Shown here piece after piece: positions 16,268-25,847 of a stretch of DNA of 54,977 nucleotides. The notes beneath the pieces were generated by a model, which saw only the letters and a program-made list of their open reading frames with translations, was not told where the DNA came from and made no database searches. The DNA lies in NCBI GenBank assembly GCA_021817565.1, contig JAKAUP010000007.1:216497-271473 (forward strand), written 5' to 3'. The stretch comes from Microcaldota archaeon. Lineage in GTDB: Archaea; Micrarchaeota; Micrarchaeia; Micrarchaeales; Micrarchaeaceae. The position numbers were made by a program, and so were the translations under genes. Numbering within the stretch: the first letter of the stretch is position 1; each line of letters starts with the position of its first letter.

Positions 16268-16379
16268 CCGAACAATATTACTCTCCATCCTGTTCAACGC
16301 AACATTTTTAAGCCTTACCCAAGGATATTATCTAACTTTATTTCTATTCAAGACTTTTTTGTCAAATCAAAAGGGCACA

Positions 16380-19300
16380 ATGATGGGGGTATTATCCAGG
16401 TACGCAGTAGCGTTAACACTGCTCAGCTTACTCTTTCTTACGGGCATCGTAGGAAATGCGCATGCGACAGCTGCAGTAAGTATAACGGTTACGCCTAGTA
16501 ACCACACCATATATGTGGATCAAAACTCGATCGCAAGCTTACCTTACAACGTAATTATGAGTGGGGCAGCAAGCTATGCCCTTTCCGTAACAGCAACTGC
16601 AAACAACAATACAGGTACATCCAATTACTGTGATGCAACATATACTACTTCTTCATCCTCTTACGATGACTTAATTACTATGTCATCAATTGCCGGAGGA
16701 AGCTACACATGCCCCAACAACGGTGGCACCATAAAATTCGGTTTTGATGGCTCCCCGTACAGCATCAGCATAACCGCACAGAACTTATCAGGCGGCGGAT
16801 CAAGCGCCACTTTCAATTCTGTATTCTATATAAACCCCCAATTGTCATACGGTCCACTTATCCTAAACCCATCTATTGTTTATACCGGAGGCCAAGACAC
16901 TGCAGAAACTATGTTGGGTGGTGGTACTGTCCCATTCACAGTCACAGCAACATACGGTTCATCCGCCTCCTGCTCATCAGATACAAACTTCTTTGGGAGC
17001 GCATCTGGCGTGACCTCAAATACTGCATCTGCATCAAACACTGTTCCAACTACACCAGGTACATACTACTTCTGCTCCTCTGTACAGGACAGCTCATATG
17101 ATTCAGCGCAGACAATCTCTAGTGCATTTCCAACAGCTCTTACTGTTGTATCACCCCCAAGCATATCCTTATCATCAAGTATCCCTTCTTCTGCAGATGC
17201 GGGACAACAGATAGGCGCTGGTTTTGCAGTTCATAACGGAATAGGTCCGTTCTATGTAAGTGCTTATGTACCATCTAACAGCACAAATGCGAGCACCGCC
17301 AATGAGGTATCATTACCAAACACATCAGGTTCATTGACATTCAAAGCACCTATCACTGCCGGTACATACACCTACAAGTTGAAAGGCGCGGACCGCCAGA
17401 CAAACAATGGCGGTAGCGGTACCATTTACTCATTCTATTCAAACAATGTGGTAATACAGGTATCCAACGCTCTGGCAAATCCCTTCATGACCCTAAGTTC
17501 AAACGCTGTTGAACAGGGGCAGCCGCTGAGCGGCACTTTCTCCTGGACTGGAGGTACAGCCCCATACGACGTTTCCCTATACCTCTACAACAAGACATCC
17601 AACGCCGTTGTCTCAAATCTAGCATTCAATAGCATACCTGGGAATTCTATCCTTGTTAACATATTCAGATTTGAGGCAAACCCTGGAATCTATTATGTAA
17701 AGGCGGTTGTAACCGACTCGAGCGGTGCAGGTGCAGAGCAGAACAGCACTGTAGCAAACCTTAACGTTACTCCAGGCCCCCAGGTTTTCCAGACGTTCTC
17801 CTCAAACAGTCTTACATATCCCTCCTCCCCGTCAATCACTGTAAACGCGATATCCGGAACAGCGCCATACTCCTTCACGCTCAATGTCTATTCAAGCAAC
17901 GGCGCAACTGTTTACACCAACAGCGGCTCACTCTCAAACAGCCTATCAGCGCTTACATACAACCTGATTACCCTATTCCCTGGCACATACACCTCAAACG
18001 TTGTGCTGACTGACAGCGCAAACCCTGCTGTAACAGTAAACAGCATCGAAAGCTTTGTAATAAACGGAAAGCAGCCAACTCTATCACTTCACGTCCCTTC
18101 AAGCTTCAACTACAGTGCCACAAACGCAACCATAACAGCTTCTGTATTCCCTACTGGTCTAACAGGCAACCTGCTGCTTTCAACCGATGATTCCCCGTAC
18201 GTTCCCGTATCAACAATAAACGGACTTTCAAATACGATCGTTTACAATGCCCCTGCTACAGCAGGAAGCTACTCAATTGAGCTCTCAACAGATGCGAACA
18301 ATATATATGCTGCTGCAACCGATACTGCAAACTACGTTATAAACAAACTGCAGCTCCACCCAACCATATCCATATTACCATCAAACAATATCCTATACAA
18401 CACCACAAACGTAACCATAAACTACAGCATAGCAACATACCCGAATTCTGGATACGGCGCATACCTATATGAGAACAATGCCCTCATCCTGAAACAAACT
18501 GAGCAACCGCTTGTGGTAAACAATTTTAACATAAGCTTATCGAATGGCAAACTTTATGGAGCCGCGACCACACAAAACCAATCCTATGTTTATGTAACCT
18601 CATTTGGAGATAACATCGTATCCGCAATATCGACCCGCAATAACTCGGTCGTGAAACAGATAACTAACGGTCTGTCAGGTCCCATAGGCATAGTAATACC
18701 AAACAACGGTCCTCTTGCTTATGTGGCAAACTATAAAAACGGCACTGTTGCGGTATTGAATCTCTCTTCAGACAGTGTAGTGAAGGATATACCCCTCTCA
18801 AGCAACTCATTAATATTAAGTCAGATAGAGCCGTATTACATAGCTGCATCCCCAAGCGGTTCTGAGGTTTATGTGACCGACTACGGAACAGGGCAGTTGT
18901 CTGTTATAAATACCACAACGGATTCTGTCCAAAATGTAACACTGGGGCTCGGATCTGACCCAATAGCTATAAACACATCCGTAAACGGAAACGAGATATA
19001 TGTCGCAAGCAATAACGGCAATTCCGATTTATACATAATAAAAGCTAATCAGATATACACAAACCCATCCGGGGCAGTCAGTACCATCACCATCCCAGTG
19101 CCCTCTGGTAATTATATAGGATATGAGATGGCAGCGTATGGGAACAATCTCTACATACCCGTATATTCGCCCTCCTACGGCGAGCAATCCCAAAACGTGC
19201 AAGTATACAACACAATTACCGGTAGCTTCAGTTCAATTGATAATACGAACGGCACAACAGCAGTAGCCGTAATGGGTGGGAACCTGTACGAATTATATGA

Positions 19301-22300
19301 AAGGTCGACTCGACTCACCGCAACAAACTTGACAACGGGCAATTTGGTATTCAACAGCACTGGTGAGTATGCATACAACGGAATCTACATTACCCCTGCC
19401 AACGGCAAGCTGTACGTCATCAACTTAGATAATGATATATCGGTAGTTACCTCTAAACTGATTACGGGATTCAACTCAAAAGCGCCGTTAGATTTCAATT
19501 TCAGCTATAGCCTCGAGAAACCAGCAGCGGGGGAATATGGAATAAAGATAGTTCCGTCATTGCCGCAAAATTCCAACTATACAGGATATAACGCATTAGA
19601 TACGCTCACAGTGCGCAAGGGAAAAATAAACATCACTGCATCCACCTTCCCGGGCAACAGCGTATACAACGGCAAAAACTCATCGATAACGTTTAACCTA
19701 TCAGAACTTGGGAAATTCGGGGTAAACGCAACATTAAATTCTGCAGGGATAATCCTCCCGGGTCCAATAAATGCAAATCCTATTTCAGCTGCGGCAAAAT
19801 TAATCTCAGGAGCAATTTACAAAAATAACCTATACGTGCAACCCTACCTTTCAAGCTATCTAATAGAAATCAATACATCATCATTATCTAGCAAAACCAT
19901 AAGCTATCCATCAGGAAGCACTGGTTGGGGCATAGCGATATCCAACAGCACTGGTCTAGCATACATAGTAAACAGCCACAACACGGCAAACGTGATGGTA
20001 ATTGACCTAAATAACGATTTGTTATTGTATAATATAACCTTGCCATCAGGATCAGATCCGTTTTATGATGCGCTAAGCAAAAACCAAAACATTCTGTATG
20101 TTTCCGGATACGGATCAGACTCTGTATACGCAATAAACCTCACAACCAACTCCATAGCGAGCATACCTTTATCTGGGGCATTGCCATACTACCTAACCCC
20201 CTCCCCCAACGGCAAAACATTGTATGTTTCTGGATACTACCAGAATGTATATTTCATAAATACGTCCACAAACACATTATTCAGAACGGTATCAACCACT
20301 CCGTATTATTATGTCGGGCAGGTATCAGTATCTCCAAACAATCAATATATTTATGTGCCTAATTACGAAAACCAGCTCTCATATGTAATCAACGCCTCTA
20401 CAGGCGCGGTTGTAAAAGAAATATCTGGCTACTATCCGTATGTGACTGCAGTATCGGGCAATTACGCATACTTTTTCAACTATTATTATTACGAAGGTGG
20501 CGTGACAATCATGAACACGACCACAAACAAGATAGTACTCGACAACTTTGCCGGAGGCAATGTATACAATAGCGGTTTTGATGGACCTAATTTCGCTGCA
20601 GGCACATCCAATGGGGTATACATATTTGATTCCGCCTCCCCATACATTGTGTCTTTCTCGTCATTATTGCATTCTGCCAATTACTCGCTTCCTGCAGCTC
20701 CGGGAAGTTACACACTCAACTTCACAATACCAAGCGTTTACGCAGATAACTATACATTGAATGTACCTGCCAACATAGTATACACCATTTCAAAGGCAAC
20801 ACCCAACCTGACCCTTACGAGCATACCATCAAGCTTCGTGGAGACCGGGAACGAGATAAATGTCAATTACAGCATATCCTCTCTTCAACCGTTGGCTGGC
20901 ACCCTCACTCTTAATGGAAACATCATAGCCACATACCCTCCCAACTCGCAGAATATAGTAGAGACAGCCACAGTGAACGCGGTATCCCCCGGTTCATATA
21001 CCCTTGAGTTCTCAGCTCCTGGGAACGGAAACTACCTTCCGGCAAACATAATAGACAGTTTCTTCATATCTTCAGCAGCTGCGCACAGCTCGCTCTCATC
21101 AACCACGCCTCCGCAGGTCTATTCCACACAAAACACGACAATAACAGGAACCATAACATCGAACGCTGTCGGGAACCTTTACATGTCAGTCAACGGCGGC
21201 AACTATGTGCTTGTCGGTACAACCGGAAGCGCGTCCAACACCGTCACATACAACGCCCCTGCTGCAGCCGGCGTATACTCATTCAAGTTCTACAACAACC
21301 CAACAACCGCATATGCAGAAGGATTATCATTCCTTAACTACACAATAACAAAAGGCATACCGAGCATGAGCCTGAGCAGCTGCAGCAGCTATGTATATGA
21401 TGGATCATCATGTACAATAAACGCATCCATATCCTCAATAGACGGGCAGATTAACGGGAACCTCTACTACAACGGAGCTCTTGTCGGTACGACAAACAGC
21501 GTAATCTCATACACAGGATCAAACGCTATAGGCAGCTACACGGTCGAGTTTGAGACAGCAGGCAACGGTAACTACATATCAAAGACAGAGGAGTACACAT
21601 ACTCAATTACCTCAAAGAAGAACACCTCCACGGGCAACACCGGGCTTCCAAGCGGTGGAGGCGGTGGTGGCGGAATACCCCCAACAACAGTAACCCCAAC
21701 CACAACAGTCACTACAACCATACCGCAGCATTCCATAGTTACCGGCAGCTCAGACAGGACCTACGTCAGTTCGGGAAGCATATCGGCAGGAAGCAAACTG
21801 AACATAAGTTTCACAAACATGAACGCAGCAATAACATTTACCACAAACTCCAAGAACCAGTCATCAGTAAACTTCAGCGTATCCAACTACACAGCATCCC
21901 TTCCGCCTACACCTGCAGGCCATAGGTTCGTTGAAGGAATAGCAATAAACTTCACATCCGGCGCAAACGTAACAGCAAATGTGACACTCAAGTACAACTG
22001 CTCGCTCGGAAGCTCCGTAGCGCCTTATGTGCTGGAGAACGGAGAAGCGGTTGCGATAAAGGAATACTCGGTAGACAGCAGCTCATGCACACTCAGCTTC
22101 TCCCTGTCTTCAGACCCTGTAGTGTTGGTATACGCGAACCAGACAAACTCATCCCAAACCCCATCAACAACCCCAACAACCGTACCGCCAACTGTGCAGC
22201 CCACATCAGCCCCAACCCAGAAATCCGATACCATCTATCTGGCCATAGGGGTAATAATCCTGGTAGTGGTAATAGGAGGAGTCGCATACTACCTCAGTAC

Positions 22301-22316
22301 GAAGAGAAGAAGGTAA
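16380..22316 (+). CDS. Giant membrane-anchored surface protein with two beta-propellers
   Basis: The protein has 1978 residues from ATG 16380; a TTG seven codons earlier is less likely. It opens with a signal peptide (VALTLLSLLFLTGIVGNAHA). About 700 residues of Ig-like beta domains follow, then a YVTN-type propeller (about 720-1020; AYVANYKNGTVAVLNL, EVYVTDYGTGQLSVIN), an Ig-like stretch, a second propeller (about 1130-1430; TLYVSGYYQNVYFIN, YIYVPNYENQLSYVIN), more Ig-like domains, a Gly run, a Thr/Pro stalk, the C-terminal module shared with the 23.1-25.0 kb protein, another Thr/Pro stalk, a transmembrane helix (IYLAIGVIILVVVIGGVAYY) and KRRR. It is very rich in Asn-x-Ser/Thr sites, so a likely AglB substrate. 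Role: adhesion or cell-cell contact is plausible but unproven. Confidence 0.8.
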   Translation: MMGVLSRYAVALTLLSLLFLTGIVGNAHATAAVSITVTPSNHTIYVDQNSIASLPYNVIMSGAASYALSVTATANNNTGTSNYCDATYTTSSSSYDDLITMSSIAGGSYTCPNNGGTIKFGFDGSPYSISITAQNLSGGGSSATFNSVFYINPQLSYGPLILNPSIVYTGGQDTAETMLGGGTVPFTVTATYGSSASCSSDTNFFGSASGVTSNTASASNTVPTTPGTYYFCSSVQDSSYDSAQTISSAFPTALTVVSPPSISLSSSIPSSADAGQQIGAGFAVHNGIGPFYVSAYVPSNSTNASTANEVSLPNTSGSLTFKAPITAGTYTYKLKGADRQTNNGGSGTIYSFYSNNVVIQVSNALANPFMTLSSNAVEQGQPLSGTFSWTGGTAPYDVSLYLYNKTSNAVVSNLAFNSIPGNSILVNIFRFEANPGIYYVKAVVTDSSGAGAEQNSTVANLNVTPGPQVFQTFSSNSLTYPSSPSITVNAISGTAPYSFTLNVYSSNGATVYTNSGSLSNSLSALTYNLITLFPGTYTSNVVLTDSANPAVTVNSIESFVINGKQPTLSLHVPSSFNYSATNATITASVFPTGLTGNLLLSTDDSPYVPVSTINGLSNTIVYNAPATAGSYSIELSTDANNIYAAATDTANYVINKLQLHPTISILPSNNILYNTTNVTINYSIATYPNSGYGAYLYENNALILKQTEQPLVVNNFNISLSNGKLYGAATTQNQSYVYVTSFGDNIVSAISTRNNSVVKQITNGLSGPIGIVIPNNGPLAYVANYKNGTVAVLNLSSDSVVKDIPLSSNSLILSQIEPYYIAASPSGSEVYVTDYGTGQLSVINTTTDSVQNVTLGLGSDPIAINTSVNGNEIYVASNNGNSDLYIIKANQIYTNPSGAVSTITIPVPSGNYIGYEMAAYGNNLYIPVYSPSYGEQSQNVQVYNTITGSFSSIDNTNGTTAVAVMGGNLYELYERSTRLTATNLTTGNLVFNSTGEYAYNGIYITPANGKLYVINLDNDISVVTSKLITGFNSKAPLDFNFSYSLEKPAAGEYGIKIVPSLPQNSNYTGYNALDTLTVRKGKINITASTFPGNSVYNGKNSSITFNLSELGKFGVNATLNSAGIILPGPINANPISAAAKLISGAIYKNNLYVQPYLSSYLIEINTSSLSSKTISYPSGSTGWGIAISNSTGLAYIVNSHNTANVMVIDLNNDLLLYNITLPSGSDPFYDALSKNQNILYVSGYGSDSVYAINLTTNSIASIPLSGALPYYLTPSPNGKTLYVSGYYQNVYFINTSTNTLFRTVSTTPYYYVGQVSVSPNNQYIYVPNYENQLSYVINASTGAVVKEISGYYPYVTAVSGNYAYFFNYYYYEGGVTIMNTTTNKIVLDNFAGGNVYNSGFDGPNFAAGTSNGVYIFDSASPYIVSFSSLLHSANYSLPAAPGSYTLNFTIPSVYADNYTLNVPANIVYTISKATPNLTLTSIPSSFVETGNEINVNYSISSLQPLAGTLTLNGNIIATYPPNSQNIVETATVNAVSPGSYTLEFSAPGNGNYLPANIIDSFFISSAAAHSSLSSTTPPQVYSTQNTTITGTITSNAVGNLYMSVNGGNYVLVGTTGSASNTVTYNAPAAAGVYSFKFYNNPTTAYAEGLSFLNYTITKGIPSMSLSSCSSYVYDGSSCTINASISSIDGQINGNLYYNGALVGTTNSVISYTGSNAIGSYTVEFETAGNGNYISKTEEYTYSITSKKNTSTGNTGLPSGGGGGGGIPPTTVTPTTTVTTTIPQHSIVTGSSDRTYVSSGSISAGSKLNISFTNMNAAITFTTNSKNQSSVNFSVSNYTASLPPTPAGHRFVEGIAINFTSGANVTANVTLKYNCSLGSSVAPYVLENGEAVAIKEYSVDSSSCTLSFSLSSDPVVLVYANQTNSSQTPSTTPTTVPPTVQPTSAPTQKSDTIYLAIGVIILVVVIGGVAYYLSTKRRR
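22069..22146 (+). repeat. 78-bp tract identical to 24773-24850
   Basis: These 78 nt encode the end of the shared C-terminal module (DSSSCTLSFSLSSDPVVLVY) and are identical base for base to the same region of the second surface gene, while the flanks diverge even at replaceable third positions. This points to recent gene conversion or selection on the DNA. Confidence 0.85.
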
Positions 22317-22377
22317 ACTGGAAGCAGAACATCCGGAAAGCTCAGCGTTCCTTTCTACAACCAGATCATTCAGCCCT

Positions 22378-22462
22378 GCTTGGTTTAGCCCACCAAGCAA
22401 AGCTCTCTCTAAAAGAGCCGAAAGGCACATCCTATCGATTAGATTTAGCCTACTAATCGATA
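22378..22462. terminator. Cluster of three perfect hairpins between convergent genes
   Basis: Three consecutive inverted repeats fill the gap between the giant surface gene and the minus-strand gene: GCTTGGT/ACCAAGC (22378-22398, 7-nt loop), GCTCT/AGAGC (22402-22418) and TATCGATTAG/CTAATCGATA (22433-22462, 10-nt loop). The loops of the first and third share TTTAGCC or a close form. The third stem contains the stop codon of the minus gene. They most likely act as transcription ends or as 3' stability elements for both genes; no T-tract follows on the plus strand. Confidence 0.5.
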
Positions 22463-22803
22463 AGCATTTGGCTGTTCCCGGACTCTATTGTAGCCTTATC
22501 CACCAGCTTCTTTGCTAGAGCGTACCTGAGCCTTGCCTCATCCAGTTCCTCTCTGGAAACTACGTGTCTTCCCCTTCCTCCAAGATCAGCCATGAAGTCC
22601 AACCTTCCGTTCTGGAGGCTCGCCAGTTCTTTCCTGGCTGCATTCATATCCTTTTCAAGCTCATTAATCATCTTTTTATAGCTCTTACTACCTTTAAGCT
22701 GGTCAATCTTTTTAGACTTCTCGCCGAAACTGCAGAACATATTGGCGAATCTGTCTGTCTTCGCCTTATCCGTAACCGCATTTCTTTGTATTTCCATAAC
22801 CAT
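22453..22803 (-). CDS. Small coiled-coil protein, unknown function
   Basis: This 116-residue soluble protein is almost all helix, with a coiled-coil-like charged stretch (YKKMINELEKDMNAARKELA) around residues 42-65 and a second helix SREELDEARLRYALAKKLVD near 82-102. I do not recognise a family. It has its own promoter: ATATATAAATATC on the minus strand, 33-45 nt before the ATG. It could start at either the first or third codon (both Met). It lies alone between two surface-protein genes and its 3' end runs into a strong hairpin. Confidence 0.55.
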   Translation of the reverse strand: MVMEIQRNAVTDKAKTDRFANMFCSFGEKSKKIDQLKGSKSYKKMINELEKDMNAARKELASLQNGRLDFMADLGGRGRHVVSREELDEARLRYALAKKLVDKATIESGNSQMLID

Positions 22804-23060
22804 TACCCATTATACCTTTATGGAGTTTTAGATATTTATATATGTCATAAAAACTTCCACTATTCCATTTTTCTTGCAAGAGGGAAAAGGCAAGAGTTTC
22901 TAGAACATAACAAAGAGAGGATTCAGGGTTAGAAAGAAAAGTCCTTTATCAAAGATAGACAAAATTCCATTTTGGCGATAAAAGTAAGCTTGCTCAGTTG
23001 TGTAAAGTCTTTATAGATATTCCATCATTCATCGGAAAATCAATATCATACCAAAAAATA

Positions 23061-23069
23061 TTTAAATAA
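23061..23069 (+). promoter_or_regulatory. TATA box of the second surface protein
   Basis: TTTAAATAA centred 30 nt before the ATG at 23095, again leaderless. The rest of the 290-bp divergent gap (22804-23094) is AT-rich with no open frame or fold that I can support. Confidence 0.55.
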
Positions 23070-23094
23070 CACCAAAAAAACTTAAACGATTTAT

Positions 23095-25035
23095 ATGGGT
23101 AGTCAAAGAACTGTTTACAAAAGCATATTCGGGATAATCCTTTTTTTCTTTCTTACCGTACACATGGCGGGTGCCGTCTCTGTATTTAATTCAGGTAGCG
23201 TAACACCCTCCTCCCCGACAATAGACTCGGGCCAATCAATCACACTCACAGCAAATCCGTCAGGAGGATCCACCCCATACACATATCAGTGGTACACCGC
23301 AACTGCATCAGGCACATGTTCATCAACTTCAGATACCGCAATAAGCAGCGCGACCGCCAACACATACTCCGCATCTCCAACCTCTACTACATACTATTGC
23401 TACATTGTAACAGACTCGTCATCAGCCACTGCGAATTCCCCGACCGACACAGTATCCGTTAGCCCTGCATTAGGCACACCATCAATAAGCCCATCAACCA
23501 CGCAAACACTGGACAACGGCCAGAGTATAACATTCAGCGCAGCATGGTCGGGAGGCACACCTTCATACACGGCATCCGTATACTCGTCTCCGACAAGCTC
23601 CTGTTCAAGTTCATCAACATTGGTACAGGCACAATCATCATTGAGCGTGACATCTTCATCTTTTAATACACAATTCCCGACTACAACCACATACTACTGC
23701 ATTGTGGTAAAAGACAGCAGTTCAGGTTCACCTGGTCCTGAAACACAAACAAGCGCACCTACTGAGGTTGTTGTCAACCCTCCGCTCTCTGCAGAGCCAC
23801 TATCGCCTTCTTCGTCCTCCATCAAACTATACCAGTCACTTACGGTAAGCGCGCCAGTCATTGGCGGCACTCCTCCATATACATACCAATGGTACAACAA
23901 TACAACTGGCAGCGCAGTCGCAATAACTGGGGCGACATCAAATACCTATACAATAAAAGGCGTTGAAAGGGGAACATTCGATTATTTCGCTTCAATAACT
24001 GACAGCGCAACATCCCCAATCACAGAGAACTCGGCTGTCGGTTCATACACAGTTACCGAATCTGGGGGTTCTGGTGGCGGCAGCGCGCCAACCCAAACAT
24101 TCTACCCATTCACTCTAAGTGACAACATAAATTCCAGCTCAACATCAAACGCACCTGTATTTACTGTCGATACCACTTCTGGGACCTCGACATACTACCA
24201 GAATCAGCTGCCATACACAGTTTCCGCAACCTCTCCATCCTTAAACTTCTCGGTTGCATGTGCACTCTCGGTCCAGAACAGGAGCTACGCATTCCAGAAT
24301 GACGTGTATGGGATAGGCTTCGGGGTACCGTGCGGAACAATATATTCAACGTCTGTTCCAAACATCGAGGCAGTGTACTCGATTGTTGGCGTTCCAAAGA
24401 CGACAAACAAAACATCAATCCCAACAACCATACCTGTGCATCCATCGTTAATCGCTACCGGCAAATCGCAAAGGAATTATTCCGGCTCTGCAGTGGTAAC
24501 CGGAGCGGCGCCATTCAGCATCAACTTTACAAACGAGAGGGCTCTGGTAAAATTCTCCTCATCTTCAAACCAGCCGGTGAACCTTAGATTCAACATATCC
24601 AACTATACCCAGACTCCTCCAACCATAAATAACCACAGGTTCCTAGAAGGCATATCGATAAACTTCACCGGCAACGCCACAGCAAACGTGACGCTCAAGT
24701 ACAACTGTTCATCAACAAACCCGGTTCCATACATACTGGAGAACGGGGTACCAACAGCCATAAAGGTGTTTACGGTAGACAGCAGCTCATGCACACTCAG
24801 CTTCTCCCTGTCTTCAGACCCTGTAGTGTTGGTATACGCGAACCAGACAACCCCTCCAACAAGCATTCCTGCAACAGTCCAACCTACAACTCAACCTACA
24901 ACCCAACCAACGGTCCAACCATCTTCAACACCGCACAGCAGTGGAATTGTATACGTTGCGATAGGGGTCGTGATAGTAATAGTGGTGGTTGGCGCAGTAG
25001 CTGCATCAATAATGGGTAAGAAGAGAAGGAGATAA
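23095..25035 (+). CDS. Membrane-anchored surface protein with Ig-like repeats
   Basis: The 646-residue protein has a signal peptide (SIFGIILFFFLTVHMAGAVS) and three Ig-like repeats of about 95 residues (TYQWYTATASGTCSS, YTASVYSSPTSSC, YTYQWYNNTTGSAV), the usual pattern of archaeal adhesin-type repeats. A spacer and the C-terminal module shared with the giant protein at 16.4 kb follow, then a TQPTTQPT stalk, a transmembrane helix (GIVYVAIGVVIVIVVVGAVA) and KKRRR. Cysteine pairs within the first two repeats may form disulfides. It faces outside, anchored at its C-terminus, and is glycosylation-rich. Function is probably adhesion or envelope structure. Confidence 0.75.
   Translation: MGSQRTVYKSIFGIILFFFLTVHMAGAVSVFNSGSVTPSSPTIDSGQSITLTANPSGGSTPYTYQWYTATASGTCSSTSDTAISSATANTYSASPTSTTYYCYIVTDSSSATANSPTDTVSVSPALGTPSISPSTTQTLDNGQSITFSAAWSGGTPSYTASVYSSPTSSCSSSSTLVQAQSSLSVTSSSFNTQFPTTTTYYCIVVKDSSSGSPGPETQTSAPTEVVVNPPLSAEPLSPSSSSIKLYQSLTVSAPVIGGTPPYTYQWYNNTTGSAVAITGATSNTYTIKGVERGTFDYFASITDSATSPITENSAVGSYTVTESGGSGGGSAPTQTFYPFTLSDNINSSSTSNAPVFTVDTTSGTSTYYQNQLPYTVSATSPSLNFSVACALSVQNRSYAFQNDVYGIGFGVPCGTIYSTSVPNIEAVYSIVGVPKTTNKTSIPTTIPVHPSLIATGKSQRNYSGSAVVTGAAPFSINFTNERALVKFSSSSNQPVNLRFNISNYTQTPPTINNHRFLEGISINFTGNATANVTLKYNCSSTNPVPYILENGVPTAIKVFTVDSSSCTLSFSLSSDPVVLVYANQTTPPTSIPATVQPTTQPTTQPTVQPSSTPHSSGIVYVAIGVVIVIVVVGAVAASIMGKKRRR
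24773..24850 (+). repeat. 78-bp tract identical to 22069-22146
   Basis: Second copy of the identical tract, at the matching position of the shared C-terminal module. Confidence 0.85.
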
Positions 25036-25370
25036 TCTTTCCTTTTTCCCACAACCATTCGCGTGGGCGAGGCACACATCTCCTCCATCGGTTTAGAAGC
25101 ACGAGGGCGTATACAACGAGACGGCAATGGAGATTAGGACTCTCGGCATGCTAATGAACAACAGCGTTTGAATTACAGCGGCATGCACGAGAACATACCC
25201 TGCAATAGCAGGGGAAGCTTCTACCTTTAGTTAAGAGAGGGTGTCACAGATAAAAAGAAGTATCCTTTGTATTGTGGGACAGAGTCAAAAATATAAATGT
25301 CAACTCACTAATCCGTAGGTTGAGATAAGATATATATATCAACCACACTAATTTTACATAAGGTGTTCCG
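25036..25370. other. 335-bp intergenic region, possibly with a decayed mobile-element end
   Basis: The first part has a T-rich stretch and a short hairpin (CCCAC/GTGGG, about 25049-25071) that may end transcription of the surface gene. From about 25070 to 25240 the GC content is higher than in normal spacers here and several short frames read on across stops (for example ending GEASTFS). This could be the worn 3' end of a lost gene, perhaps a TnpB-type one, but I cannot show homology. The last 100 bp is AT-rich promoter DNA. Confidence 0.35.
25331..25365 (+). promoter_or_regulatory. Promoter and ribosome site of the 25.4-26.4 kb operon
   Basis: TATATATAT (25331-25339) lies within an imperfect inverted repeat bounded by GGTTGA and TCAACC. 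AAGGTG (about 25360-25365) precedes the ATG at 25371 by 5 nt. Unlike most neighbours, this transcript appears to have a short leader with a ribosome site. Confidence 0.5.
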
Positions 25371-25847
25371 ATGGACATATACAACACCGTGGTGCGCAAT
25401 CTAAACGACCCTATGAAGGCGGCTGCAGCAGAGGCCGAACTAGAGCGCATTGCCTCTTCGGATCAGTGTACTGTAAACGTAATGAGGATTATCGCCTGCC
25501 ACTCAAGGAATCCAGAGCTTCTCTCCTCGCTTCTGAGGAAAACAGACGATGGATCTACGCTCTACAACCTTGGCAGGAACGCGCATTCAGATCCCTCCAC
25601 AATAGACGCTGTCGCCTCGAATAGCTCGGAACTAGGGAAGTTGGGCGTCGCAAGCAACATTTCCGCCCCTATTGCTTCCCTGGAAAAGGTGGCAAAAAGC
25701 ACAAAGAACACGCGCACTAAGGAGCTTGCGCTCCGCAATATGGACTTGCAGCGCGCTGCGTCTGAGCTGGAACGGGACTGCGCAGCAGCCAGAGCCGGTA
25801 TGGGTTCGTATAAGAGGGGCAACGTTACACCTATTCACGGTGTTTAG
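25371..25847 (+). CDS. Small helical-repeat protein upstream of gmhA
   Basis: The 158-residue soluble protein is helical, with repeating hydrophobic-small patterns (ACHSRNPELLSSLLRKTDD; HSDPSTIDAVASNSSELGKL) that suggest HEAT/ARM-type or variant-leucine-rich repeats of about 25 residues. The C-terminal third is a charged helix. I do not recognise the family. Its stop is immediately followed by the gmhA ATG, so translation is probably coupled and the two may work together. Confidence 0.6.
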   Translation: MDIYNTVVRNLNDPMKAAAAEAELERIASSDQCTVNVMRIIACHSRNPELLSSLLRKTDDGSTLYNLGRNAHSDPSTIDAVASNSSELGKLGVASNISAPIASLEKVAKSTKNTRTKELALRNMDLQRAASELERDCAAARAGMGSYKRGNVTPIHGV

